Source: an uncultured Bacilli bacterium
GTDB taxonomy: Bacteria; Bacillota_I; Bacilli_A; RF39; UBA660
Assembly: GCA_934183165.1 (NCBI GenBank)
Contig: CAKPRZ010000001.1
Coordinates: forward strand, 1 to 64,000
Reading direction: 5' to 3'
Length of the DNA: 64,000 nt
Shown here: positions 8,826-17,136 of the stretch, piece by piece
How positions within the stretch are numbered: the first letter of the stretch is position 1
Layout: each line of letters starts with the position of its first letter
Program-made: the position numbers and the translations under genes
Notes under the pieces: generated by a model
Told to the model about the DNA's origin: nothing
What the model saw: only the letters and a program-made list of their open reading frames with translations
Databases searched by the model: none

Positions 8826-9198
8826 TTTCTTCTCCTTTCAATTTATGATCTATATGTTCTACTCCTATTTCATACAATTTTTTTATATGCTCATCATCAA
8901 GAGTATAATACACTTCTTTTCCTGCTTTCCTATATTTTACTATACCCGCACTCCTTAATACTGCAAGTTGATGAGAAACAGATGATTTTGTCATATTCAA
9001 AACATTCGCTATATCACAAACACACATTTCGTGATTGTCTAAACTCCAAAGAATTTTAATTCTAGTTAAATCACCTAATATCTTAAATAATTCAGATAAC
9101 CTTTCTAATTCCATAATATCAGGCTTATTTTGAAGTGCAATATTAACTGATTCCTGGTGTATTATATTACAATCACATGTTAATTCCTTTTTCTCCAT
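8818..9198 (-). CDS. cadC: ArsR/SmtB-family metal-sensing repressor (CadC-like)
   Basis: 126 residues from the ATG at 9196-9198, which has AAAGGAGAG 7 bases upstream; an upstream in-frame TTG lies inside an operator-like repeat and is less likely. A winged helix (MTKSSVSHQLAVLRSAGIV) carries MCVCDIA, matching the alpha3 thiols of CadC, plus an N-terminal CDC pair as in CadC's alpha3N site. DDEHIKKLYEIGVEH near the end provides Asp/His ligands of an alpha5-type zinc site. It should repress the cadCA-like operon and release DNA on binding Cd, Pb or Zn. Confidence 0.88.
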   Translation of the reverse strand: MEKKELTCDCNIIHQESVNIALQNKPDIMELERLSELFKILGDLTRIKILWSLDNHEMCVCDIANVLNMTKSSVSHQLAVLRSAGIVKYRKAGKEVYYTLDDEHIKKLYEIGVEHIDHKLKGEEND

Positions 9199-9215
9199 AA
9201 ATTTCTCTCCTTTAG

Positions 9216-9269
9216 TTGAACCATTATTCAATCAACATAATTATAGTTGAATACTTATTCAATTGTCAA
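9216..9269 (-). promoter_or_regulatory. Promoter and twin operator of the metal efflux operon
   Basis: Minus strand: TTGACA (9269-9264), 18-base spacer, TATAAT (9245-9240). The spacer is filled by a perfect inverted repeat, TTGAATA-AG-TATTCAA (9247-9262 either strand), the shape of a CadC/SmtB operator. A second, looser copy (TTGAA-6-TTCAA, 9216-9231) lies between the promoter and the start codon. Occupancy of the first site would block RNA polymerase directly. Confidence 0.85.
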
Positions 9270-9342
9270 GGCATAAAAAAACAAAATTTTATAAAGTCAT
9301 TCTGTTTTATCTTTCCCATATACTTAGTATTTATACAAATGA

Positions 9343-9849
9343 TTATTTAATATTTTTAGTTTTATATTTTATTTGCCAGATAGCTATAATATTTGCAACA
9401 ATACACATAAAGTCAAAACCTACAGATAAAAATGCTTTAATAGAAAAATCATAAACAATCCATAACGACGTACTAGTAATTAATAGCCATTTAAATTTTA
9501 CAACATTTTTAACATTCATAAATAAAATATATAAAATATTACTTATTAAAGGCAATAATCCAATTATTCCTAGATTATTAAAATAAAGTGATAAAACAAC
9601 TGATAAAACAATCAAAGTTACTTTTGATATAATGTTTAGTTTTCCTTTATAACATAAAATATTCCTGATACTACTAATAATATTAATAATAGTCCCTGTT
9701 ATACCACCAAGCACTAAATCACTTAGTGCAAAAAGAATGATTTGAATTGTTTGAATAATTAATATTTTATTTTTATTCTTTACATATCCTGAATACACCA
9801 TTAAAACAGATGCTATTAAGGCTATGATATTTCCAATTAAAATTTTCAT
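9343..9849 (-). CDS. YgjV-like inner membrane protein
   Basis: 168 residues with five or six membrane spans and no charged catalytic motifs. The N-terminus (GNIIALIASVLMVYSGYV) and the following helix resemble the Imp-YgjV family of small membrane proteins of unknown function. It starts 4 bases after the stop of the larger membrane protein gene, so the two are probably one transcript. Nothing indicates a substrate. Confidence 0.6.
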   Translation of the reverse strand: MKILIGNIIALIASVLMVYSGYVKNKNKILIIQTIQIILFALSDLVLGGITGTIINIISSIRNILCYKGKLNIISKVTLIVLSVVLSLYFNNLGIIGLLPLISNILYILFMNVKNVVKFKWLLITSTSLWIVYDFSIKAFLSVGFDFMCIVANIIAIWQIKYKTKNIK

Positions 9850-9853
9850 AAAG

Positions 9854-11494
9854 TCACCTTATCTTTTGATTGATGTTATCACTAGATACTCCTTTACCGG
9901 TATTTGGATACAATCCACTATATATTTTATCAAAAGTAAATATTGATAATAGAACAACACACAAACTATAAACCATTGTCTTATTTATTCTTTTATAAAA
10001 ATTATCCAAAAGTGGTGCTAGTAAATAGACAACAGCCATTCCTCCAAGTCCAAATACTAAAAGTCCCTCAGCACAAACTCTACCCTTTATATTTAGAAAA
10101 TAACCAGTATAGTCCCACCAACTACTATTAAAAGTAGTTTCTAGGTATAATGCTGTAAAATATTCCACTGTACCACAAAGAATTATGATTAGAAAAAACT
10201 CTAATGATGGTTTAGTACGAAATTTCTTTAAAAGAATTAAAATCAATAATGCCCCACTTCCATAAATTGGTAGCCAAGGTCCATAAAAAACACCTCTATT
10301 AACAAACTTACCATCTGAAACTAAATGAAGTAAAACTTCCCAAAGCCACCCTATTGTAGAAAAAGTAAAAAACATTAAAATAAGACTAGTAATATTATAA
10401 CTTTTTATATAATCAGCAACATCTATGTGTTTCCTTTTCTTCTTTTCAGGTAAAGGATAAAGTCTTGTTGGATATGATTTCCCACTAATAGTATCACTAT
10501 AATATTTATCATTATATATAGATATTAATCTATCTTCATACTTTTTAGAAGCAGCCTCATCATATAAATTAATGCCCAAATAATTGTATAAAAATCCTCT
10601 AAATCCTTTAGGTTTATCTAAAGCTTTATCACACGATGGTTCATAAACATCTTTATATGTTTCTTCTAATAATTTATGTGGTGCTTTTTCAAATAAATAT
10701 TTGTCAAATAAATATTGATAATCTTTACCTTTATTTGATATATACAAGCTTCTAATATTTGCATAATATTCAGAATAAGTAATTAGTTCATATCCATTAG
10801 AAAAAATAATTTCTGAAATACCTAATGATACTAGCCCTAATAACTTATAGCCAATAAAAGATAAGTCTAATAAAAAGCACTCCATTTTATGGTTATACAT
10901 CATTCTTTTTGACAAGTTTAATGCTTGTTTATGTGATATATCTGGATTTTCTGCAACTATATATGGTACACAAAAATATTCATATTTTTTAATAAATGCT
11001 CCAACTATTGTGAACATCCATAAAAAATATTTTATACTACAAACAAGCATCGTTAAAGATGCTTTAAACCATTTTTTTATCTTTAATAAAAATTTGAACC
11101 TACTTGCTGGAACTTTCTCATATACCCTAGATTCTAAAATTATTCTTCTTGAAATTACTCTATAAACATTTTTAATAAATGCCCAAAATATAATCGTTAA
11201 TATAAATCCTAAGACAGTTAATAAAATATTGGCAATTTTTTCTGAACCAATAATAGAACTTATTGATTGTGTTAGATAATTAAACAAAGTTTTAGAAGTA
11301 AACATGTTAATTACACTGGCTAGTACTCCTTTATTACCGATATTTATTCCAACATTACTGCGACTAACAAATGCTATAGATCCTGTAAACTCAACACCTA
11401 TAAAAGCTGATATTAAACAGGTAAATATTATAAGCAGATAATGCTTAAATAAAATTTTTTTTGATTTTTGCTTGATTTTTTTAAATCTATTCAT
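9854..11494 (-). CDS. Membrane protein with DUF975-like and CmpB-type (DUF1113) regions
   Basis: 546 residues. The first 270 carry hydrophobic spans and the pattern NPDISHKQALNLSKRMM, typical of DUF975 membrane proteins. The C-terminal 190 residues (FSTIGWLWEVLLHLV, NRGVFYGPWLPIYGSGA and GTVEYFTALYLETTF) match the putative ABC-transporter CmpB family (DUF1113). The fusion of the two is seen in Firmicutes but has no established function despite the family name; there is no ATPase partner here. A promoter with TATAAT sits just upstream, after the terminator of the secretion operon. Confidence 0.75.
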   Translation of the reverse strand: MNRFKKIKQKSKKILFKHYLLIIFTCLISAFIGVEFTGSIAFVSRSNVGINIGNKGVLASVINMFTSKTLFNYLTQSISSIIGSEKIANILLTVLGFILTIIFWAFIKNVYRVISRRIILESRVYEKVPASRFKFLLKIKKWFKASLTMLVCSIKYFLWMFTIVGAFIKKYEYFCVPYIVAENPDISHKQALNLSKRMMYNHKMECFLLDLSFIGYKLLGLVSLGISEIIFSNGYELITYSEYYANIRSLYISNKGKDYQYLFDKYLFEKAPHKLLEETYKDVYEPSCDKALDKPKGFRGFLYNYLGINLYDEAASKKYEDRLISIYNDKYYSDTISGKSYPTRLYPLPEKKKRKHIDVADYIKSYNITSLILMFFTFSTIGWLWEVLLHLVSDGKFVNRGVFYGPWLPIYGSGALLILILLKKFRTKPSLEFFLIIILCGTVEYFTALYLETTFNSSWWDYTGYFLNIKGRVCAEGLLVFGLGGMAVVYLLAPLLDNFYKRINKTMVYSLCVVLLSIFTFDKIYSGLYPNTGKGVSSDNINQKIR

Positions 11495-11546
11495 ATTACC
11501 ACCGTACTTCTAAAAAGTTGTTACTTTAACTATTAAAATTATATCA

Positions 11547-11576
11547 AAAATAGAGCTAGCAATCCAGCTCTATTTT
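11547..11576 (-). terminator. Terminator of the SipW/TasA-like operon
   Basis: Perfect 11-base arms, AAAATAGAGCT (11576-11566) and AGCTCTATTTT (11557-11547) on the minus strand, loop of 8, followed by Ts. It lies 12 bases after the BspA-like gene's stop and closes the six-gene operon. Confidence 0.88.
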
Positions 11577-11587
11577 ATTGCATATAT

Positions 11588-14092
11588 TTATGGTTCGATG
11601 TAAGTAACTACTATATGTGCTCCATACCAATTCAAATTATGATTACCTGTTGTTCCTCTCTTAGCATGATATTTTAATCCTTCATTTATTTGTGCTACAG
11701 TAGGTAAATCCGATAAAGAACAAGTTGTTATTTTTTGTGTGTTACCTACCTTGATCCTTTCAGGATTATTATCTATTTTACTTGAATCTGTAGTATATGA
11801 GAATTTTGCATTATCTTTATTATCAGTTATCGTTATATATACTCCACTCCTATCAGTAAAAAGTGCACTGTTGTAACAAATATTAGCATAAGTAGTAACC
11901 GATGTTATTTGTGATTCTGGATCCAAATCTTTTTCTGGTTTAAATATCCAAGTAAATGTAAATTCTCCTGATTCCTTACAATATGCATATTGCTTTGTTC
12001 CAGTATCTTTTTCAGCTCTTCTAAGAGCCATACTTGCATCTCTTACTCCATCTGTATATTCAATATCAGTTGGAACTATTTCAAGGGTTTTTTCTTCATT
12101 TTTAGTCATTTCTAAATTTGTTGTTAAGTTATTAGTATCAATAGTTATATCATCCGATAAAGTTTTATAATATTTTTTATTTACTTCATATGTAACAATA
12201 GTGCCTGGTAAAACTTTAAATTGAATTGTTCCCTTAGCAACACCAACTAATTTATCTCCAACTCTTACAGATATTTGAGCATCATCATAATTAACATTGA
12301 TAGTATGACTATACATTAATGGTTTTACTTCAATTGTAATAGTTTCTTTGTCATTATATGTTCCTTTAGCGGTTATTACTACCGTTCCTACTTGTTTTGG
12401 TGTTATAAGACCACTTTCATCGATTGTTGCGATATTATTATCACTACTACTCCAAGAAATAACTGACTCTGGTTTCGTTGATACAGCAGATAATTGTAAT
12501 GTGCTTCCTATTTCAACTTCATTACTTTCACTTGATATAGTTATTTTTTCATCATAGGTGCTTGTAAAGTAGCCTTTAATATTTAAAACTCCATCCATCC
12601 ATGCATACTTTTTACCATATATTTCATCGTTTGATGCACCAGATGCAGAAACACTAGATATTGATGTTCCTTCTCGTCCTACTAATTTATCACATCCATT
12701 AAACATGTAAATACCATTACCCTTTTGATATATCGCATTTGAATCAATTACAAATTGTTCACTAGTAAATATAGTAGTTAAATTAGTACAATTAGTAAAC
12801 ATTCCAGCAAAATTTTCAACTTTAGATGTATCAAAGTTTTTTAATGAAAGATTAATTATTTTAGATACATTATTAAACATATCTTCCATAGTTGTAACAT
12901 TATAAGTATCAAAATTTTGTATATCAAGTGATACAAGATTTTGACAATTACTAAACATTCCACTCATATCTGTTACTTTAGCAGTATTAAAGTTACTGAC
13001 ATCTATTCTAATTAAACTCTTACAATCTTTAAACATATTTTTCATCGAAACAACATTTGAAGTATTAAAATTTTGTATATTTAAAGTAGTCAAACTTCTA
13101 CAATTATCAAACATTCCTTGCATATCTGTAACATTTGTTGTATTAAAGTTTGAAACATTAAGAGAAGTTAGTTTACTACAATTTTTGAATATATTTTTCA
13201 TGTTTGTTACATTTGATGTTTCAAATTTATCCAAATCAAGTGTAGTTATATTATTACATCCCATAAACATTTCTTGCATATTAGTAACATGTGAGGTATC
13301 TATATTACCAAATTCAATGGATGTTAAGCTATCAGTTTGAAAGTTAGAATTTTCTTCTTTTCCAAACATCTTAGCCATGTTGTTAACATTTGAAGTATCA
13401 AACTTTGATATATTTAATGTTTTGATGGAATAACAATTCCAAAACATTGACTGCATATTGGTAACACGTGAAGTATCAAGACCAGAAACATCAATTGCTT
13501 TTAACTTATAGCAATTAGCAAACATATCACTCATATCAGTAACATTCATTGTATTAAAGTTAGTGATATCAAGAGTTTCTAGACTATTATCGTCTTTAAA
13601 CATTCCTTGCATACTTACTACGTTTGATGTATCAAAATTTTCAAATTTTATTGATTTAAGCAACGAAGCATCACTATAATTAAACATATTAGCTGAATCT
13701 TTATTAGCATATATCTTTCCATCATTTTCTGATAATATATATGCTGTTTTATCAACACCTTCACCAACTATATAAATTTTGGCAACGCCTGTACTATTTG
13801 ATGCAGATATAATATTACCAACTACATTAGCAATTTTCTCTTTATACTTTGACTTATTACCAAAAACAATATTTTTTATTTCCTTATTACTTATAAATTC
13901 ATTTATCTCATGACCTGATTTTAATATAATATCACTAGGAACTATTTTTAGTTCAAACGAATTTTTATTATTTTTATCTTGATCTAAATTAATTACATAT
14001 TTAGCAAAAGTGACAACATTAGCCGATAAAAAGACTAGCAATACAGCAATAAAAAATACTAATTTATTTTTCTTAACTCTAAATTTATTCAT
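11588..14092 (-). CDS. BspA-like surface protein with eleven DUF285 repeats and a bacterial Ig-like domain
   Basis: 834 residues. A signal anchor (about 10-30) ends TFAKYV, like the A-R/K-Y motif after the hydrophobic core of its operon partners. Residues about 150-450 hold eleven roughly 23-26-residue repeats of the form F-D/N-T-S-N-V-T-N-M-xx-M-F-xx-C-xx-L-xx-L-N-I (DUF285, leucine-rich-like solenoid). A Big_2-type Ig domain follows (WSSSDNNIATIDESG), then beta-rich C-terminal modules; no LPxTG. These repeats are known from BspA-type and mycoplasma surface proteins that bind host or partner proteins. Last gene of an operon with a SipW-type peptidase, so probably a client or fibre-associated adhesin. 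Confidence 0.85.
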   Translation of the reverse strand: MNKFRVKKNKLVFFIAVLLVFLSANVVTFAKYVINLDQDKNNKNSFELKIVPSDIILKSGHEINEFISNKEIKNIVFGNKSKYKEKIANVVGNIISASNSTGVAKIYIVGEGVDKTAYILSENDGKIYANKDSANMFNYSDASLLKSIKFENFDTSNVVSMQGMFKDDNSLETLDITNFNTMNVTDMSDMFANCYKLKAIDVSGLDTSRVTNMQSMFWNCYSIKTLNISKFDTSNVNNMAKMFGKEENSNFQTDSLTSIEFGNIDTSHVTNMQEMFMGCNNITTLDLDKFETSNVTNMKNIFKNCSKLTSLNVSNFNTTNVTDMQGMFDNCRSLTTLNIQNFNTSNVVSMKNMFKDCKSLIRIDVSNFNTAKVTDMSGMFSNCQNLVSLDIQNFDTYNVTTMEDMFNNVSKIINLSLKNFDTSKVENFAGMFTNCTNLTTIFTSEQFVIDSNAIYQKGNGIYMFNGCDKLVGREGTSISSVSASGASNDEIYGKKYAWMDGVLNIKGYFTSTYDEKITISSESNEVEIGSTLQLSAVSTKPESVISWSSSDNNIATIDESGLITPKQVGTVVITAKGTYNDKETITIEVKPLMYSHTINVNYDDAQISVRVGDKLVGVAKGTIQFKVLPGTIVTYEVNKKYYKTLSDDITIDTNNLTTNLEMTKNEEKTLEIVPTDIEYTDGVRDASMALRRAEKDTGTKQYAYCKESGEFTFTWIFKPEKDLDPESQITSVTTYANICYNSALFTDRSGVYITITDNKDNAKFSYTTDSSKIDNNPERIKVGNTQKITTCSLSDLPTVAQINEGLKYHAKRGTTGNHNLNWYGAHIVVTYIEP

Positions 14093-14100
14093 AGTTCACC

Positions 14101-14628
14101 TCAATTAACTTGACTAAATTCAACTGATATATATATATTAGCCTCTGTTTTTTCAATATAAGCTTTATCCTTAGAAAACTCTAGTTTTAATGTTTCAACT
14201 AGTGATGTTTTAGGATTAATCTTCACCTTAAAACTAGTTATAGAATCATTTATTAAAGTTTTATCTTCTATCTTTGATTCATCACTATTATATAAATTAA
14301 AATCAAATGATTTAGGCATAGAAATTATATTTCCTGTTTTATCTTTTAGAGCAATTTTAACATCAGCAATAACAGAAACTTCGGAATTATTATTTAATGT
14401 TATTTTTTTACTTGGTAATGTTATTTCTATATCGTTACAATTTATACTAAAACTAGAAGTATCATAAAGTTCATAACTAGCATCAAATTTAGCAACTGTT
14501 GCTGTACTTGTCCCATAAGTTTTTTCAGTATATCTAGCATTAAGTGCTGATGTAGTTAATACTAATAAAAGTAATAGATATGTAAAAATATAAATAATTT
14601 TTCTACTTTTTTTATTATTTTGAAGCAT
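14101..14628 (-). CDS. TasA/camelysin-like secreted protein
   Basis: 175 residues. A hydrophobic segment (about 12-28) is followed by LNARYTEK and then TATVAKFDASYEL, the layout of SipW-dependent TasA/camelysin signal regions. The remainder is beta-strand-rich and ends VEFSQVN, resembling the FTQIN end of another operon member. TasA-type proteins form extracellular fibres in Bacillus biofilms. The start overlaps the peptidase gene by 14 bases, so they are translationally coupled and probably form a peptidase-substrate pair. Family assignment is from layout and motif, not overall identity. Confidence 0.6.
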   Translation of the reverse strand: MLQNNKKSRKIIYIFTYLLLLLVLTTSALNARYTEKTYGTSTATVAKFDASYELYDTSSFSINCNDIEITLPSKKITLNNNSEVSVIADVKIALKDKTGNIISMPKSFDFNLYNSDESKIEDKTLINDSITSFKVKINPKTSLVETLKLEFSKDKAYIEKTEANIYISVEFSQVN

Positions 14629-15109
14629 TATGAATCACCTCACTCTTTTTATTATAATTATAAATAAATAGGTATGTAATAAACGTCATTACTACTGAAA
14701 ATACAATTGGCTTTTTCATAAAATTAAGAATCACCCCAAAGTATCTCAGTCTCATAACATATTTTCCAACAACTTGATTTTCCGTAATAGTATCATCGTT
14801 TATATTATTAGCATCACCTTTAGTTGTTAACTTATCTCCATCTATATCTACAACTCTATGAATTACTAGCATATTACTATTTTTATCATTATAAGTTATA
14901 ATATCACCAACTTTTAAATGGTTTGACTTAGTAATCAAAACAATATCATTAGCATTTAAAGTTGGTCTCATACTATCAGTTAATACAACTGCAAACTTAA
15001 ATAAAAATACTTTTCCATTTGATGAATACATTGCTATAGATGATAATACATAAATAGATGCCATTAAAATAAATATTAAACATATCAATTTTTTTAATAT
15101 TTTTAACAT
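14615..15109 (-). CDS. sipW: Signal peptidase I, SipW (ER) type, with intact catalytic triad
   Basis: 164 residues: N-terminal span, catalytic domain and C-terminal span. VVLTDSMRPTL holds the nucleophile Ser46, VIHRVVD the His84 that replaces lysine in the ER/SipW subfamily, and TTKGDANN the Asp99. It should cleave the signal regions of TasA-like proteins at the membrane surface. It is embedded among those clients (overlaps of 7 and 14 bases), as sipW is with tasA and tapA in Bacillus. A general lepB also exists in this window (21103-21612), so this enzyme is a dedicated one. Confidence 0.88.
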   Translation of the reverse strand: MLKILKKLICLIFILMASIYVLSSIAMYSSNGKVFLFKFAVVLTDSMRPTLNANDIVLITKSNHLKVGDIITYNDKNSNMLVIHRVVDIDGDKLTTKGDANNINDDTITENQVVGKYVMRLRYFGVILNFMKKPIVFSVVMTFITYLFIYNYNKKSEVIHNASK

Positions 15110-15873
15110 TGATTTGCTCCAATATTTATAGTTAATGCATAATTAGCATTTTCTGCTTGACCTATTTCTGTATCATTATCACTATCAATCCATTTCCAAT
15201 TTAAAGTGTATACGATAGTTTTTTTAGCTTTCAATTTTACATTTTTAACTACTATTTCAGATGCACTTTTATAAACATTATCATTCCCAATAACATAACT
15301 ATCTTCTTGTTTTAAATTATATTTCATATTAATATTAAGAGGATTTACCTCTAGCAAATTAAAATCTATATTTATATCAAAATCATTACTGTTTTTAATT
15401 GCAAATTTATAACTATTTGATGAACCAGGAGCAATTTTTGACTCAAAGTTATATAATGGATTACTAAATATTCTTACTCTGCCACTATTCCACATAGAAT
15501 AATTATCACTTACAATTAAATCAGTCTTATTACTGTTATTATTGTTTGAATTATTATTACTATTACCATTATTATTGTTGTTGTTACCATTACTATTTGA
15601 ATTATTATTTCCATTATTATTGTTGTTTGAGTTGTTATTATTTGAATTATTATCTGATTTATCTGTATTATTATTATCTTTATTATCGTTTTTGTTATCA
15701 TCTGGCTTTGGTTTTACATTTTTATCATCAATATCAAATACATCCATATTACCAGAGGGATTTAAACTACTACTATTATCTATACTATTAATTTTATTAA
15801 CTATAAAATATAGCATCAGCACAATTAAAATTATTATGACAAAAATTATAATTGCCTTAGTCTTTTTTTTCAT
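15103..15873 (-). CDS. Membrane-anchored TasA-like domain protein with an Asn/Ser-rich linker
   Basis: 256 residues: basic start and one span (6-26), then an acidic/Lys-rich stretch, an Asn/Ser-dominated linker (about 55-120), and a beta-rich domain of about 130 residues (NYSMWNSGRVRIFSNPLYN, KIAPGSSNSYKFAIKN, YTLNWKWIDSDNDTEIG). KIAPGSSNSYKF parallels RIAPGTGGKFSTTL of the next operon member, and W-K-W parallels W-R-W, so the end domain is probably the same fold. There is no A-R-Y motif, so it may stay anchored and hold the fibre to the cell, the role TapA-like proteins play. Its last residue is cysteine. Confidence 0.6.
   Translation of the reverse strand: MKKKTKAIIIFVIIILIVLMLYFIVNKINSIDNSSSLNPSGNMDVFDIDDKNVKPKPDDNKNDNKDNNNTDKSDNNSNNNNSNNNNNGNNNSNSNGNNNNNNGNSNNNSNNNNSNKTDLIVSDNYSMWNSGRVRIFSNPLYNFESKIAPGSSNSYKFAIKNSNDFDINIDFNLLEVNPLNINMKYNLKQEDSYVIGNDNVYKSASEIVVKNVKLKAKKTIVYTLNWKWIDSDNDTEIGQAENANYALTINIGANQC
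15515..15700 (-). repeat. AAT/AAC trinucleotide-rich tract coding the Asn/Ser linker
   Basis: About 185 bases of near-continuous AAT, AAC and AGT codons inside the anchored TasA-like gene. Because the unit is three bases, slippage would change linker length without a frameshift. The long open frames on the other strand are artefacts of this composition. Confidence 0.7.
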
Positions 15874-15897
15874 TTTTATCCTCCTCTTTTAATTTGA

Positions 15898-16479
15898 TTA
15901 ATTAATTTGAGTAAATATAATGCCTACTTGAGCTGTGACTGTTGGTGATACATCACTCATACCCAAAGAAGTATCTTTTGTATCATCTGATTCAAATGGC
16001 CATCTCCAATAAATAGTAATATCTTCAGATGTTTTTGATTGAGATGAACTGTTGTAATCCAATTCTACTTCTTTCGTAAGTTTATCAGCTTGCACCCAGT
16101 TTTCTCCATCTAATGAATACTCAATCGGGATGTTACTTTCATTAGTTTCACTTAAAATCAATTTTGCTAGAACCCTAACTTCTGAATCATTTTTTAGAGT
16201 TGTAGAAAATTTTCCACCTGTTCCTGGTGCAATTCTATTTGGTGATACATCACTCTCATTTGTGATTGTATCTTCTTCCTTTATATTATCAAATAAATTA
16301 ATGTTTGCTATTTGTTCATTATCAAAACCAGTTGCACTAACAGAGAATTTAGCAACTGATGCAATATCTCCTCCAGTGATAGACTTACTATACCTAGCAT
16401 ATGCCCCCGCAATAAAATAACTTCCTACTGCAACTACTAATAAAAGTACAAGTACACCTATTTTTTGTTTGTTTTTCAT
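15898..16479 (-). CDS. TasA-like secreted fibre-type protein
   Basis: 193 residues. The hydrophobic core (8-26) is followed by AGAYARYSKSI and ASVAKFSVSA, the arrangement of SipW-dependent TasA-type precursors. The mature part contains RIAPGTGGKFSTTL, SDGENW-type and IYWRWPFESDDTKDT strands, and ends IIFTQIN. The first gene after the degenerate peptidase, whose stop it overlaps by 4 bases. It is the best candidate for the main subunit because it has the full precursor layout and a good upstream ribosome-binding site. Fibre formation is inferred from the family. Confidence 0.65.
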   Translation of the reverse strand: MKNKQKIGVLVLLLVVAVGSYFIAGAYARYSKSITGGDIASVAKFSVSATGFDNEQIANINLFDNIKEEDTITNESDVSPNRIAPGTGGKFSTTLKNDSEVRVLAKLILSETNESNIPIEYSLDGENWVQADKLTKEVELDYNSSSQSKTSEDITIYWRWPFESDDTKDTSLGMSDVSPTVTAQVGIIFTQIN

Positions 16480-17012
16480 TCCACTTTCTCCTTACTTCCT
16501 ATACCACATATATAAATTGCTATTCCACCACTTATACTAATTAATGAAATAAGCATAATCAACGTTGTTTTTTCTTTCATAAACAATATCAGTTTACCAA
16601 TATTTGATATCTTAAAATCATATATTCCTTCTATATCACTAAGATTTATTTTTAAATACTTAGTATCACTGAGTTTTACAACAATTTTTTGAATATTATT
16701 TTCATATATAATTTTATCTATTTTGTAAGTTACTATATTTTCAGATTTATCCTTAATCACAGCTATATCATTTGATTTTACTTCATTACTATTTACTTTT
16801 TTTACAAAAGCCAAATCCCCATATGAAAGTTCTGAAGTTGCATCACCGGACAAGACAACATATGGTTGATAGCCAAAAATAGTAACATTATTATTAGACA
16901 TTATTTTTATAATAATTATTCCAAGAGCTATCACAATTACAAGTAAAATACACATAATTATATTAGTAATTATTCTGCCAATAGAAACTGCTTTTTTTGA
17001 TTCTTCTTCCAT
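16476..17012 (-). CDS. SipW-type signal peptidase homologue lacking the catalytic residues
   Basis: 178 residues with the SipW architecture: N-terminal span (about 12-37), extracellular domain, C-terminal span. The segment FGYQPYVVLSGDATSELSYG aligns with the FGYxPYVVLSGSMEPTxxxG of active enzymes, so the serine nucleophile is Asp57; IVTYKID aligns with LVTHRV, so the histidine is Tyr96; the KGDAN block is absent. It cannot be a normal peptidase. It heads the operon and is coupled to the first TasA-like gene, so a chaperone, docking or regulatory role for the clients is a reasonable guess. The promoter at 17039-17067 drives it. Confidence 0.75.
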   Translation of the reverse strand: MEEESKKAVSIGRIITNIIMCILLVIVIALGIIIIKIMSNNNVTIFGYQPYVVLSGDATSELSYGDLAFVKKVNSNEVKSNDIAVIKDKSENIVTYKIDKIIYENNIQKIVVKLSDTKYLKINLSDIEGIYDFKISNIGKLILFMKEKTTLIMLISLISISGGIAIYICGIGSKEKVE

Positions 17013-17038
17013 ATTCTAACCTCTCATTATCATATATT

Positions 17039-17067
17039 ATGATACAATGTTTTTATATAAATTTCAA
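17039..17067 (-). promoter_or_regulatory. Promoter of the SipW/TasA-like operon
   Basis: Minus strand: TTGAAA (17067-17062), 17-base spacer, TATCAT (17044-17039), then GAGAGG 7 bases before the ATG at 17010-17012. No other promoter is evident within the operon. Confidence 0.65.
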
Positions 17068-17101
17068 TATTTTAGCTTATCAAAGTGTTAACTCCATGTA
17101 A

Positions 17102-17131
17102 AAAACTGTACTATCTTTACAGTACAGTTTT
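17102..17131 (-). terminator. Terminator after the HD-domain pseudogene
   Basis: Perfect 11-base arms AAAACTGTACT and AGTACAGTTTT (17131-17121, 17112-17102) with an 8-base loop and Ts afterwards. It separates the pseudogene from the operon promoter. Confidence 0.85.
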
Positions 17132-17136
17132 AACAA

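Noticed and set aside
12780..13660. Tandem DNA repeats of about 75 bases considered as a repeat array
   Set aside because: They are the coding sequence of the DUF285 protein repeats.
15515..15700. Possible CRISPR or minisatellite array
   Set aside because: No conserved repeat with spacers; only codon-level low complexity.
15516..15892. Long open frames on both strands over the Asn/Ser-rich tract (Leu/Tyr-rich on the plus strand, Ile/Thr-rich on the minus strand)
   Set aside because: They are products of trinucleotide composition; the frame with TM-linker-domain structure and operon overlaps is the real one.
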